Assembly: GCA_032622095.1 (NCBI GenBank)
Contig: CP136068.1
Span: 9,653,729 to 9,717,728 of the forward strand
Length of the DNA: 64,000 nt
Source of the DNA: Siphonodentalium dalli
Taxonomy: Eukaryota > Mollusca > Scaphopoda > Gadilida > Siphonodentaliidae
Direction of reading: 5' to 3'
Made by a program: the position numbers and the translations under genes. How positions within the stretch are numbered: position 1 is the stretch's first letter; each line of letters begins with the position of its first letter. Below the pieces are notes generated by a model that worked only from the letters and a program-made list of their open reading frames with translations, did no database searches and was not told the DNA's origin. Shown in pieces: positions 1 to 12,548 of this stretch.

Positions 1-62
1 GTAACACCAACCCGGAATGTGTCGCCAAATCGGAAGGTATCACCAACCCGGAAGGTATCACA
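1..62. repeat. Short degenerate tandem repeat at window edge
   Basis: Two to three imperfect copies of a unit of about 20 bp containing ACCAACCCGGAA and GGAAGGTATCAC run from the first base. The left part is cut off by the window edge, so the size of the array cannot be judged. Confidence 0.4.
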
Positions 63-2208
63 AAACATAGGAGTGTATGGGAAATAATTCCACGTGTGTA
101 ATACGTTACTCATCGTGAAACAGAAAACGGGCAACATAATTGTGCGTCCATATTCGAAGTAGGAATATTTACTGCACACCTGATGCCAGTCGGTTCTCCC
201 AGATTTAGCATTTTTATACAAATATTTCAATAAGTGTTTAGTTTAGCTCACATATTAATTCACTAGTATACCACCTGACCTTCGCCACTGCGGATAATTT
301 TCCGGTTAACAGATGAACATGTCGTTGAAGCACAGGATTGAACGCAGATTAAAAACTTCCTGTCATTTTCAATATGTGCGCGATAATTACAGATACAAAC
401 AAACACAAACACTTGTCTCTTACATATGCTGATTATGAAATATTCGGAAAAAAATGTATGCATGTCTATACCTAATGGATTAATTAAATTAATTGGACAG
501 TCAGCAGTCATCACTCAAAACAGTGAATGAACGCTAACGCTAGGCCTTGAGTTTGAACGGTAACTCCACTGGGACTGAAACGGCCATTAGTTAGGATGTT
601 TGAAATAGTGAATATCGTCGCTCAACGTGGGGGAATATTGATTCATCTGAGGGATATGAGGGAGGATGCACTCTTAAAACATTTGATTTCACGCGAAACC
701 AACACGGGTTTTAAGCTTTGTCACAGCTATGGAATTAAATCTGATTCTGATCAAAATCAGCCATATTTGCTTTTGATAGAAATTTAAATTGTCAACATAA
801 TTGATCAAAACCATTTGGGTTTAATATATGTGACTAAATGCTCACAACAAAAACAGATTTTGGTGACTTGGTTTTGATCAAAGCCAATTGGGTTCCATAC
901 CCGTGATAAACTGCTCAAAACCAAACTTGCCTGATTGTTTTTAGCTTCTTTTCAAAGAACATTTCTGATAAATATATGTCCTTGCACATACATTTAAACT
1001 AATTTGGATATGAATGTTCAAGCCCTTTGTGTTAAATGCGCGTATGTCTATACATACTGTGTGGTGTAACCACCTAGTGTAAATTTCCATGGCGTGGAAT
1101 AAAGTTGTGATTACCAAAATAAATAAGTTTTCAAATTATATGGCGCATTAAGTATGATGGTAGACTATAATATAACACAAATGAATGACTTACCGAATTG
1201 TATCTTCCAGCCGCCTCCATCTGACATCCGCTATTATGTCAAACTTCGGATGAGCCTCATGTGGTTTGACCATCGCGAAGAAACCTTAGCGATAACGCAG
1301 TATTGCCCAATCAATATACAGAGCGTGTTGGCAGGTTGTTACGTATTGGAACAAATATTCAACGAAGTGCCATACTCTGGTTCTATGAAATTAATTGGAT
1401 AATAAATACGGATACCGTAGAAACATCTGTTGAAGTCCCAAATGATTTCTTCAAAAACAATAATGGTATGTATGTTTAAACGCAAATAACGCCGATTCAA
1501 AGCCAAGATGAAGAGTCAATAACTGTAAGAGTGTATGTTCATTTTTAAAACGTTAGATCCGCGCTGTTGTCACCTTCCGGGTTGTGAAAACCAGGTTTAC
1601 TGGGGTGACACGTCCCTAATGCACTAAGAAATTGATATAGGTGAAACTCAGGATCTGCCTTTTCGTGGTGAAATATCTTATAAATATTTGAACAAAGAAA
1701 GATTCAGACAAATATCAAGGAACCGAATAATTATTTATATATATTATGTACTCCGGTTTGGCATATATATGAATACTAATTACATTTATAATATGATCAT
1801 AAAGGTCTTCTAAAAGTCCCACACTGTGCCACACAGAAAAAGTAGTTGATAAATCACGATATATACTGCATTTTCCTATAAATAGGATGATGGGTTAATC
1901 ACAAGCTCAAGCGACGTTATGAGATATTAATTGCAATTGTAAATCCCTGTTTTTCCCCCGATAACAAGTAAAGCCGTGTGTATTATCCAATACAATTGCG
2001 TGTATCTGAGCAGCTGGCCACTCGCTGTCACATATACATTATTAGTTCGGAGTGATTTGCAGAAGACGATAAAGACATGCATTGTGGAACTTGTTGAATC
2101 ACACTGTTATGCATTTGACGGATCCATGTAAATATATACGCGGGTCAGGAATGTATTTAAGGCATAATAGTCTTGATACCATTACTATGGTAGATCATAT
2201 ACTAAAAA
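63..2208. other. AT-rich stretch, no gene recognised
   Basis: No coding exon or RNA gene is recognisable. Two imperfect direct copies of a roughly 75-bp segment (TTGATCAAAACCA and TTGATCAAAGCCA starts, about 801-935) are the only structure seen. Open frames here are short and have no family motifs. Confidence 0.4.
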
Positions 2209-2323
2209 CACTTATTGCATTGCTTCGAGTTTGACATGAGGATTTATCAACACTTGGGAAGTTAATATTCACTTCCTCGAGTTGATAAATCCGCATGTTA
2301 ACCTCGAAAAAATGCAATAGTTG
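2209..2323. repeat. Long imperfect palindrome (hairpin 1)
   Basis: Arms 2209-2251 and 2281-2323 are reverse complements, matching at 36 of 43 positions by eye. The 29-bp centre is itself partly palindromic (ACTTGGGAAGT / ACTTCCTCGAG). Transcribed, it would fold into one long hairpin. It is one of six such structures in the window. Confidence 0.7.
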
Positions 2324-3167
2324 TATAGTTGCTGGCTGGACGCACAACTGCATGATGATAAGAACTGTAACACTTTGGGAAATAATGACACTTCTACGCA
2401 AAGGACAAGTTTTGCGAGATAGATACATAACATAATGGAGCTAATGATGTATTATAAACTGGGTATGCCTGCTCGGTGGATTTGGCATTCATTGGACTCG
2501 ACACGACCTGACCCAATATATTCTCAAATCACCACCAAGGACGGCAGCGGAATTAGTAACGATCTATTTACATATTTTGTATACATAGTTATTAAAATTC
2601 TACAGAAATGTGTTAGTTTGTGAAAGTTATCAACAGTAAATATTATAATCTGAATTTCGTAACGCGTCCACCGTTATTAGATTTGTGTTCATAATTTCAT
2701 ATAGAGGATAATACTACTGATCTGGAATTATTTCGAATTGTTGCATTATGATATGAAGAGAGATTGACGGTGTCTATAAATCCGGAAGTGTCATGCACAT
2801 TAGACAGTTGTATGAAAACCTAAACAGAGATCCTATTCAATGTACCTTTGTGGCTTATTTGCAGTACACACACATTTCATGTTACTTAATTTTCTAAATT
2901 TGCCTTGAAATAAAAACATGTTAATTTTTACAATTGAGGGTCACAAATAGAAGCAAAAGTTTACAAAAATCAGCTCATATTAGTGTGGAAACACATGTTT
3001 AGGTCTCATCATGTTGATCAATATGCAATACGTCAAACTTGATTTTTATGAAACGATATGCCGCAAATCTAAGTAAAATAAACACAAATTGTATACCTGC
3101 ATTGAAGCTCTGGTTGAGGCTCAAGCCTTGCTTCAATCCTAAATACATGGACAAATATAGTTGTAGG
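2324..3167. other. No recognised feature
   Basis: AT-rich sequence with only short, motif-free open frames on both strands. Confidence 0.35.
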
Positions 3168-3611
3168 TTAAAGGTACTCAATCCGATTCGACGGTCCCCA
3201 TATAATCAGATTCCAACAACAACAACATTTTTAGAAATGCCGCTTCAGTTTTTCAGAATGGATTAATTGCCTAACATTAATGCTAACCACTGTCAACTAT
3301 AGTATAACATTACCCGAAACGGGTTATTTATCAACATGCTGTTCGACGGAATTTGGCTATCAACACAAAGCCTCTTGATTTTAGAGTTATCCCTCTTCAT
3401 CCGCAATTTGGTCCGAGACCGTTGGCTCGTCGACTTTTTTACTGGCCACTAATAAGTATCGATGGTGAATAATAATAGATTTCAAAAATGCAAATCTAAT
3501 AACTCTGAGCTTTGATAGGTGGGTTCCTCGACTCGAATCAAATGTGTTACCCCCGAATCAAAATAAATGGTAACTGAGGGGCGCTTATTCGGAGCCTTGA
3601 CAATAGTTTAA
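3168..3611 (+). mobile_element. TTAA-flanked MITE, family T1 copy 1
   Basis: The segment starts TTAA-AGGTACTCAATCCGATT and ends at a TTAA at 3608-3611. The interior matches copies at 13998-14374 (inverted), 33821-34168 and 62684-63171, including the shared stretches CAGATTCCAACA and GGTTCCTCGACT. TTAA target duplications are characteristic of piggyBac-type transposases, so this is a non-autonomous element probably moved by one. Its right terminus is more diverged than in copy 4. There is no internal coding capacity. Confidence 0.7.
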
Positions 3612-3856
3612 CGGTACAATGGCAAATACATAATTTACTGTAATACCTTTTTGTATTTACTGGTGCATGTTGGAACTAAACTGTCATCTCACATCATTCT
3701 TTCCGTTTCCTGGGTGCATTACATATTGCTTTCACATAACATGGCATCTACGTGAGGTTTGTTAGCGGCAAATTCAGTCATCATCAGTTCGTATTCCATT
3801 GATAGATTGGATGGTTGTATCAGCGTAAATATACTTGAATATCACAATATATAGAG

Positions 3857-3992
3857 AGTAATCAATTGGTTTCGATGATTACGTGATATAATTCACGAGG
3901 GGAGCCGGACCTGGTAAAACCCGAGTTACCAATATATAGGACCGGCTACACGAGTGAATTATGTCACGTAATCATCGAAACCAATTGATTAT
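3857..3992. repeat. Long near-palindrome (hairpin 2)
   Basis: Left arm 3857-3896 and right arm 3954-3992 are near-perfect reverse complements (core CAATTGGTTTCGATGATTAC). The centre has a second, shorter pairing (GAGCCGGACC with GGACCGGCT). It sits in AT-rich DNA with no coding sequence. Confidence 0.8.
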
Positions 3993-4979
3993 TCTGTTTA
4001 TTACACACTTTCAACCACTAAAAGTTGCTAATTCTAAAGAGAAGATGTGACAAAATAAGCCCAGATCAGCTGATTCTCCCATTTTGAACCCCAACGTACA
4101 GTTGCGCGTGCAGTTACGCGGATGGACACATAATTTAAATAATTGTGACGTAACGATACCGATTGACCTCATAATTTGATGCGATTCATTTTTTTAAGTT
4201 TCGGAAATTTTCTGTAAAAATTGTGTTTATTCTGACCGAACACGCATGGCACTTGGAACGGGATATTGTGAAGATTCTGATGGTGTGTGTAAATAATGTT
4301 GGTTCATACAGGAAATGTTTGGAAATCGTGCTAAAAGTAGAGATAAGTTTCGAAGTGACGTTATTTTAATCATCGACGTAAACAAACTCTCGAAGAGCAA
4401 CACGTGGAAATTCTGATCGGAACTGGATAAATTTATTGTTCACATGGAATTGTTCATAGTTCATTTGACTGGAATATATATGACATCGTCCGAATCATCG
4501 GAGTCGATAATAGGTAAGATTCTTCTTCATTTTTCTAGTTTATTAACCGCTTCTGCATCATCGTTAGCAGTTCGTTTCTGTTCAACTTCAACCATGTTTG
4601 AGCCACAGAAAGGGAAAATAGTTCCGGCTTAGAGCGGAACTGTCCAAAATCGCGTGCTCTCACCGATGACGTAATTCACACGTGTGACAATATCACTTTT
4701 AACTCACCAAGAAATCCTTATAAATCACGTCTAAGTGTGTAATAAATTAATATAATAGTTAAAATGCCTTTGCATCCGACCAAGTTATCTGATGTGTGTT
4801 CACGAAAGGGCAGTCCTTTTGCGACAATGCAATAATGCAACTATATATGAATAATATGTTCAGTGATAGAGCGATATAATTTCAAATCCGACTGGAACAT
4901 ACTTGCATATTTTTCTAGCTAGTTTTCAGAGTGGCAGTAAATATTGGGGTTGGTATACATTTTCATTAATGTTGAATTC
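3993..4979. other. No recognised feature
   Basis: No family motif, splice-bounded exon or repeat was recognised. The 62-codon open frame at 4444-4632 has no features that support coding. Confidence 0.35.
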
Positions 4980-5310
4980 CAGTCTGTTCTCGTAAAAATG
5001 GTGACGTTGTATACTTATAATAGGATTTGTTTTAGGTGCATACCGGGCTTAGAATCGCCTCATTATGTGTCCATAGCGAATGTAAATGAAAGTGATTTTA
5101 GTGTAATTATGGGCACACATTGACTTATTATAAGCTCATTGTGGGGTAAACATAACAGGAATAAACCAACTCATGACTTGATGTGCGCTCTTGATAATGT
5201 CTGTTCCTTGTGACCCGTGCCAGTGAACTAAATAACCGGAACAAGTGAAATGTTGGCTTATTTCAGAATTAAATAATAAGTCAAAATATGAACCTATGTG
5301 AATATACGTT
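4980..5310 (+). mobile_element. Partial copy of DNA element family G
   Basis: It starts with a CAGTCTGTTCTCGTAAAAA terminus resembling the left TIR at 42078-42096. It continues through degenerate family segments (TTAGAATCGCCTCATTATG, GGCTTATTTCAGAATTAAAT) that also occur at 29.6-30.0 kb, 37.5-37.9 kb and 42.1-44.8 kb. The right terminus is not seen, so the end coordinate is approximate. Confidence 0.5.
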
Positions 5311-5435
5311 GGCGAATTCAGACCATATCAACTTAATTCACCCAAAGGTAGTTGAAACGCCGATAGTCCATGCATGTGTAACACGATTTTGAACATATAA
5401 TTATTTTGTAACTCTCTGTGTCCAGATTATATAAC

Positions 5436-5530
5436 GACAACGACAACAACAACAACGACAACAACGATAACAACGACAACAACACCGACGACAACAACAA
5501 CGACGGCGACAACGACAACGACGACGGCAG
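5436..5530. repeat. (ACA/ACG)n trinucleotide microsatellite
   Basis: About 95 bp of imperfect AAC/GAC triplets. The minus-strand leucine/serine-rich open frame over it is a by-product of the repeat, not a gene. Confidence 0.9.
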
Positions 5531-6973
5531 GTAAATGACAGTCAGTTATGTTATTCGTATATTATATGAAACATGCTCCCGCTAGGAGCCATTATTCAGC
5601 GTCGGAGGAGCTGTTTATTGAACAGATGCTATAAGACATTTGTAGTTTACAAGAATTTCATAGTTAACATATTGGTAATTTTATTCACTTTCTTGGATAC
5701 AATTAACTGCTAAAATTACTAATTTAACAAAAGAAGCGCTCCACACAAAATAGTATATTATATTGGCTCCATGCGACGAGGCTTCATTTTGGGTTAAAAT
5801 AACTTCTTAATTCCAAGATGTCCATGGTTGTACATGTATAACTTTGACATGCGAAAACAAAAACTATTTGCGGGGATACGATAAAGTATTAAGATATCAG
5901 CTGATTACCAGAAGCTTGTCAGTTTGGGCCCTTAAGAAATGTCGAAACCACACAAAGTCAGCTTGCGACACTCAATGGTACGACATACCGGAAAATATTT
6001 TTATCAAACTTTTAATACGAATTTAATTTGCTTTATACTAGACACGTTTAGATTGAGAACTTTTAACGTCAATCGCCAGCCAATGGTAGATGCATACAGC
6101 CAGACGACTGATTCCACTGCTAGACGTGACTGTTATCAGTGCTCGGTCTACAATGTCGTCATGTCTATTTCGACATAGTCAGTCCCAACCACGGATGATA
6201 AGCGTCTATGTACATGTATATTAAAGTTTTTGATAGAACCGAGCGTCCGTTACTGACAATACCTCAGCATATGGCTCAGCACTATGGCTAGACGGTCTCC
6301 TTTTTGGGGTGTCCAACGGCATCCCTAGAACCAGATAGAAATTACAAAATTTAGGAAAGGTATGCTCCCCGGTGGATTGAAATTTCCAAACTGGCACGTC
6401 AATGTTTTAAATTGTTGGAAATTTCCAACTGATGACCGTTTCAGAGTCAAATGTGGAACCCGAAGCAGGCAATTATTCCTTCATTAGTTCATAAGTAACA
6501 ATGTTCACACTATAATACTTGTTGGAGAATTAAAACTGTCATAATTATATTTGACTTATATTTGCTCCAAAATTTCTGAGGTACGTTGTGCCAGGCATGA
6601 CATTTCCAATTCAAAACTTTTACCAACGACGGGGGTGAGACACAAATTCATAATGATGTTCAACACCGTTGTGCAAGATGGAGCGGTGCATATATAAGTC
6701 TTGTTACATTTCGACGATTCGTTTGGAGTGGAGCCTCACTCGGTGGCTATACATGGTATGTGACATAGTTAGAGTATAGTAGGACATCATCAGATGGGAA
6801 GGGTATAATAATGTCCATACCAATCGATGCGTGTACCATGGAATCAAACACAAGTTCGCACTGACATGTTTCCACTATTAAATTGGATATATGGTAAACA
6901 CGGCGCCATTCTGGGTACCTTTCTTTAAACTGTTTTGTTCTGCTTATATTTCCATGCTGTTTATTCTTACCAG
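5531..6973. other. 5' flank of the lectin exon; no further exon recognised
   Basis: The N-terminal part of the lectin gene (signal peptide, first CTLD strand) should lie upstream of 6974, but no exon with convincing splice sites was recognised here. Around 6370-6620 there are TTGGAAATTTCCAAC-type motifs like those of the minisatellite near 62.2-62.6 kb. Confidence 0.35.
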
Positions 6974-7165
6974 GAGCTGCTGGATATATAACATACATCC
7001 TGGATGGTCAGGCACACAGGCTGAAATCTTTTCCTTCGGCGGTTGTGACCGCTGACCAAGTTAGGGCCATATGCGCTGCTGACGGAGCTCATCCCATAAC
7101 ACTATTGAGTGCTCAGATGGTGACGGATCTGGAATCTCACTTGTTGGCATGGGGATCACCACCAG
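6974..7165 (+). CDS. C-type lectin-like domain gene, internal exon (first half of CTLD)
   Basis: A 192-bp open exon is bounded by a pyrimidine-rich acceptor (TTATTCTTACCAG) and a donor (CCAG|GTCAGTG). Both introns are phase 1, so the exon is symmetric. The translation contains the typical first half of a CTLD: the stretch AVVTADQVRAICAADGAHP, with the first core cysteine in ICAADG, is followed by a helix-like segment ending LLAWGSPP. Joining its last base to the exon at 14634 gives an in-frame SPPDNMWIDGYD, continuing into the canonical second half. The upstream exon or exons (signal peptide, any extra N-terminal disulphide) are not found. Lectin-domain proteins of this kind are usually secreted or membrane-anchored and bind sugars or other ligands. 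The ligand cannot be told here. Confidence 0.8.
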
Positions 7166-7944
7166 GTCAGTGCTTAAGCATAGCACTGTTTGGAGATAGA
7201 ACTATTTAGCAGACTCACAATTTTGCAGTTACGTTTAGTTAGCTGTTCGTTGTAACAATTATGACAGAAGAGGTTTTTTTGTGTGCAAAACTCACGGATA
7301 TAGTTACAACAATGTTTACCTTCTCCGTTGTGACAGCTAATACACTGTTGTTCTTAGATTTGTACCAAAAGCTTCATGTGGAGATACAGTTACTCGATAA
7401 ATTAGTTGTGTTTTATCATTCAGCCATGAGTTATTAAGCGTCTGACAACCATCCCCAATTGACTGAACAGAAAATTATTTAGATTTGTGCATCCGCACGA
7501 TTATCTATATGCATTGCCGTACTCAATAAGATTAATCGTTGTTAAGTTTATGAACCAAATGTATATAGACGTCAGAAAGCACGGGCATTGGTTATTTAAC
7601 GGTTACATATGTTGTGGTATATTGTAGTTGTCGTATAAATGTAAATTTACATGTACTATATATTTGACATAAATTCGACCTATGTATTCACACTAACGAA
7701 CATGACATGAGCGGATGCACGTCTGTGAATGGAGGAGGTTCAGCACGTAGATGGCGTTGACAACAATTAATTTATTTATCTCCATACGTGTGTTTATTTT
7801 TTATAGTACTATCTACCACTTTGAATAACTCACAACAGAGTAATAATACCTAATTACTACCATGCACTGAGAGCATGAATTATTTTTTGCGAGAAGAAAT
7901 TGTAAGAAAATGTTTTGATCCATGTGCTAAGCAGACATTGTTGC

Positions 7945-8270
7945 AATTAATGCACCTTTCCACAGCTATCAATCAAATAATTATTAGCAGATATTTTCGG
8001 CCAATCAGCGACTGACCCTGACTTTGGCTGCATACAAATTATGATGCCATCTTTCCTCACCCTAATTTGGATATCCCTATATTCAGTGTTAAAATGGCTA
8101 TATTCAACCAACATTTTTGATGTCAAATCATGAAGTCCTGAAATGTATATTTGCGCCATGATGTTGGAAATATATCCATGGTTATAACACATATTTTCAA
8201 TTTTCATGAAACATGTCATAATTTTCACATTTAAAGGCGAAAAGAATGTATTTTCTCTGGTGTAGCACTG
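7945..8270 (+). repeat. Dispersed repeat R1, copy 1
   Basis: About 325 bp matches 10441-10770 in direct orientation, with shared landmarks such as TGCCATCTTTC, ATTCAGTGTTAAA and GTCAAATCAT. Identity is roughly three-quarters by eye. The two copies flank the tandem array on either side. The 93-codon minus-strand open frame inside is broken in the other copy, so it is not taken as a gene. Confidence 0.65.
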
Positions 8271-8280
8271 TAGCTATGTA

Positions 8281-9326
8281 TATAATACTAGCAGGGTGAC
8301 CTGACTTCGTCCGAGATGTTTCCCCTCTGCAAGGTCAGATTGAAGGTCAAGGTGATGTCGGGGTCACGATTTGACCCGTCCAAAACACTCCCCGGACAAA
8401 AGTATCCCTAGGTATCAAATTTCGTCGAAAGGCGCGATTTTACCTTGAATTGACCATTTTGAAGGTCAATGTCAGGTCGGGTCACGATTTGACCCCTTCA
8501 AAACACTCCCCGGACAAAAGCATCCCTAGGTATCAAATTTCATTGAAATCCGTCCGGCAGTTTTTCCGGCCATTGCTAACAAACAGACAGACAAAAGTCC
8601 CAACATATATATTAGACTAGCTTCTGGACTCGACTTCGTCCGGGCTTTTTCCCCTCTGATTTTCGCCGAATTTCGCGATTTGACCTTGAATTGACCATTT
8701 TGAAGGTCAAGGTCAGTCGGGGTCATGATTTGACAAGTCCTAAACACTCACAGGACAAAAGTACCCGAAAAAAGTACCCGTCGAAATCCGTCCTATTTTT
8801 CCCGATTTGATCTTGAATTGACCATTTTAAAGGTCAATGTCACGTCGGGGTCACAATTTCCAAAACAATCCGTGGACAAAAGTAAACCTATGTATCAAAT
8901 TTTGTCGAAATGCCGTCAAAATTCACGATTTGACCTTGAATTGACAATTATGAAGGTGAAGGTCAGGTCGGAGTAACGATTTTACCCATCCAACACACTA
9001 CCCGGACAAAAGTACCCCTAGGTATCAAATTTCGTCGAATACCGTCCGTTTTACCAGATTTGATATTGAATTGACCTTTTTGAAGGTCAAGGTCAGGTCG
9101 GGGCAACGATTTGACCGTCCAAAATACTCCCCGGACATAAGTACTTCTAGGTATCAAATTTTGTCGAAATCCGTCCGTTTTACCCGATTTGACCTGGAAT
9201 TGACCCTTTGAAAGTCAAGGTCGGGTCGGGGTCACGAATTGACCCGTCCAAATCACTCCCTGGACAAAATTACATCTAGGTATAAATTTTCGTCAAAATC
9301 CGTCGGGCAGTTTTCCCGGCCATAGC

Positions 9327-9361
<35 letters not shown>

Positions 9362-9870
9362 GACAGAAGTCCCAAAATATATATTAGACTAGCTGGTGGA
9401 CCCGATTTCGTCCGGGCTGTTTCCCCTCTGCTTTTCGAAGAATTGCTCGATTTGACCTTGAATGAAGGTCAAGGTCAGGTGGGGTCACAATTTTACCCGT
9501 CCAAAACACTGCCCGGACAAATGTACCCGACAAAAGTACCCGTCGAAATCCATCCGGTTTTACCCGATTTGACCTTGAATTGATCATTTTGAAGGTCAAA
9601 GTCACGTCGGGGTCACCCGTCCAAAACACTCAGTGTACAAAAGTAACCCTATGTATCAAATATCGTTGAAATCCCATCAAAATTCGCGATTTAACCTTGA
9701 ATTGACCCGATTTCATGGTCAAGGTCACGGGACACGGGCAAACGAATAGGCTTACGACACTTCCCATACGAAAGTATCCCTAGACACTAATTTTCATCGA
9801 AATCCCGCGATACTCGGGCGTTTGACCTTGAAATAACCCGATTTAAAGGTCAAGGTCACATCTTCTTTTT
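8281..9870. repeat. Complex tandem array, ~125-bp units with AAGGTCAAGGTCA boxes
   Basis: About ten imperfect units of about 125 bp carry GATTTGACCTTGAATTGACC, then GAAGGTCAAGGTCAGGTCGG, CCCCGGACAAAAGTACCC and CTAGGTATCAAATTT. Runs of units are bounded by a junction module (CCGGCCATAGCTAAC, CACACA/GACAGACA, AAGTCCCA, ATATATTAGACTAGCT, then CGACTTCGTCCGGG and TTTCCCCTCTG) near 8570-8660 and 9310-9430. The array therefore has a higher-order layout of at least three blocks. No open frame is conserved between units. Confidence 0.8.
9325..9364. repeat. (AC)n / GACAGACA microsatellite inside the array
   Basis: About 30 bp of AC dinucleotide followed by GACAGACAGA, in the junction module of the tandem array. 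Confidence 0.85.
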
Positions 9871-9871
9871 T

Positions 9872-10160
9872 TTCTTATTTAAAATTTAAAATTTTAATTT
9901 AAATTGAGTCAGCAGTTCATTTTAAAAAATACAATAATTAAATTAATATTTAAAAAATTAATAATATTTAAACAAATTATATTTAAACGTTAAACTTTAA
10001 ATTTAAACTGTAAAATTTGAATTATTGAGTTTAAAGTTTAAATGTTAAATTGAGCAAGTAGTTTAATATAAACACATTAAAAAAATAAATTGTTGTGGTA
10101 TTAAACAAGATCAATTTAAAATTAAATGTTAAATTGAGCGAGTAGTTCGCATAAAACATT
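9872..10160. repeat. AT-rich block with short repeated motif
   Basis: Extremely AT-rich, with TTTAAA-type runs and three occurrences of a TTAAATTGAG..AGTAGTT motif. There is no coding potential. Confidence 0.6.
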
Positions 10161-10440
10161 CAAAAATGAAATGTAAGCAAAGAGACAATTTAAGAGCCAT
10201 AACACAAGCGTCATAACATAAAGGAAAGCGTGACTTACTGCGAATGGGCTGCACTACAGCTTTGGATGTGGCCACTGGAAAGCTCCGTAGCTCTTATTAC
10301 CACACTACATTTAATTGCTGAATGGTGGCGCCATGGTGATGACTGTCCGAAGCTGTGTGAGTTAGCCTTTATATTCCTCTGATTGTGGTGATTTGAGTAA
10401 TTAAACCATAGGATCAAAACGAGCGCTGGATGCTTTTACC

Positions 10441-10770
10441 TAATAATAAGAGCACAATAATGAACCAATGGACCTTTCAAAAGCTGCAAATTAGAGGATA
10501 ATTTCGACCAATCTGCGACGGAGTCGGCCAATGGATGCACTGCAAATTCTGCTGCCATCTTTCTTCACTGTAATTTTGATATCCATGCATACATTCAGTG
10601 TTAAACTGAATATATTCAAACAACTTTTTTGTTGTCAAATCATAATATACTGAGAATTATATTTCCGCCATGAAGTTATAAATTTATCCGTGATTATAAC
10701 AGTATGTTTCATTTAGCATGACACGTGTCACAACTTTGAGATTTAATGGCAAAACAATGTGTTTTTTGAA
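10441..10770 (+). repeat. Dispersed repeat R1, copy 2
   Basis: Direct, diverged copy of 7945-8270 (see that entry). Just upstream (10235-10330) lies a segment that is loosely repeated at 11127-11230 (TGTGGCC..TGGAAAGCTCC), so the repeat unit may be longer than the part aligned by eye. Confidence 0.6.
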
Positions 10771-10779
10771 TTTGTTTTT

Positions 10780-11015
10780 GAAAATTTTAAATTTTTAACA
10801 AGAATATAGTTTCGATCTAAAAATATAAAAAGATCATTTAAAATATTTTTTTTTTTTAAATTCAATTAAAACAAAATTAATAGTTTCAATCTAAAATATT
10901 ATAAGAAAATTAAAAACTTAATTTAAAAAATATTATTTTTGCTTAACAGCAGATCCGAGTTCAATCCAAAAAAAATATAAAAAATTTAATTTAAATGTTT
11001 TTTTTTAAAGATCAA
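10780..11015. repeat. AT-rich low-complexity block
   Basis: A- and T-runs with recurring AATATAAAA and TTTCAATCTAAAA motifs. No gene. Confidence 0.6.
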
Positions 11016-12106
11016 AATTTGCACGAATCGTATACATGAGTCTGTCTCATCTGGTTAACATAATGGCAAGTGATGGTGTCTTTACTTCGGAAGTCGATCT
11101 CGGATAACAGACAATATGTATAAAGTATTATTACCAGTGGGCGGTACTACCGCTGTGGGTGTGGCCTCTGTGGAAAGCTCCATTAAGTTACCAGAACCTC
11201 AACATTCAGCGGCTGTGTTTGTTGCGGCAGTCCACAATAATCACGTATCGATGATATCGTATCATGTTTAAATGTTTATAATATGTAATAGTCTATCTTT
11301 GCTAATTATTCTCACAATATATGCACTGCGAACAATATAGAACAGTTTTAGAATCATAATACAATATATTTATGTATAGTAGTTTCTAATTTATTTCACA
11401 TGCAAATCTGACAAAAGTCCATATTAGTTCCCTATTCAGCCTGTTCTCGCGGATACAAGCTCACGGTGAACTTATGTCACGGCACTGCATGCTCATATTG
11501 GCACCATTGATGTGTGAAATAAGTCCTATATGGGACCACACTCTGGTTATCAGTAATAATTTCAAATTGCAACTGCACACAATGACCTGTTGGCGAGCAC
11601 GCAATGGGAATACTGATCATTAGTTAGTTAAACCGACATCACATATATTTGTATACTCCGAAGTCGCTTCGTAATTATCGTTAGATATATGAAAAGAATG
11701 GCGACTTGCATTCAAATATTGGAATGATTTATGCAGACCAACATTAGATCTATCGATACACGATATTGTTTTGTACAAACGGTGGGTTACACATTCTCTT
11801 GTGCTAAAAAGGGACCAATCTACCGGTGCTCTCCACGAATTGTGTGTTCAGCGTCTGCTTTGGAAGTGTTGGAAAAGTGTATTCTGGTATTGTAATTGGT
11901 AAATATAGCCTTTACTCGATCGACGGTCGTTGGATATTTAAGAATAGGTTCAGGCGTTTGTGAGTTATGACGTTAGATATGAAGAGGTGTCTGGAATAGT
12001 AAATCCCCCTGCTACGCATGTGTGTAAAAGCGAATCGTTTGTTAAAGTGGAACGCTCGATATGTCTATGTTCTTAAGTTCAATATCAACATATTTGAATA
12101 TTTAGG
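11016..12106. other. Intronic stretch, nothing firm
   Basis: Apart from the loose 11127-11230 repeat and a CAGCCTGTTCTCGCGG motif at about 11439 that resembles the left end of family G, nothing is recognised. Confidence 0.35.
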
Positions 12107-12548
12107 TCACATATGAATCTATATCCACGAGGATATGCTGCCATATCAGAGGCTCCGCACCACACAACATTATGGAAAACAATTAAGACATGTCTGGTTT
12201 CATCGCGATCCCTCGCAATCAGAAGCTTCCGCGATCACATATTGGTCACCGTTTTCAATACGCTATAGACATAATGGTTATATATTTAATTTTTTTTACA
12301 TTTGACTCATTTTAATGACACGTTCCTATATATAAGTCCACTATGGGGCTTGGTTCAGAATCAAGTGAGTCCAATATAAACATACGTGCAATTTTAGGTC
12401 AAATATAAACCTATATCCACGAGGTCCCACCAGACAACATTATGGAAAACAATTAAAACATGTCTGGTTTCATCATGGTCTCTCGCTGTCAGAAGCCTCA
12501 TCGATCACCTATTGGTAATCGTGTTCAATTCGCTACAGATATAGTGCT
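12107..12548 (+). repeat. Local direct duplication, two diverged copies
   Basis: Segments 12107-12270 and 12396-12548 share CTATATCCACGAGG, ACAACATTATGGAAAACAAT and ACATGTCTGGTTTCATC in the same order. They are separated by about 290 bp start to start. They are diverged and non-coding. Confidence 0.75.

Noticed and set aside
46-1589. CAACCCGGAAGGT near the left edge and its inverse at about 1570 as TIRs of a 1.5-kb element
   Set aside because: Only about 15 bp matches, the left copy is inside a short tandem repeat, and no target duplication is visible.
8526-9629. Several minus-strand open frames of 60-80 codons
   Set aside because: They follow the tandem unit, are not conserved in frame between units and have no motifs.
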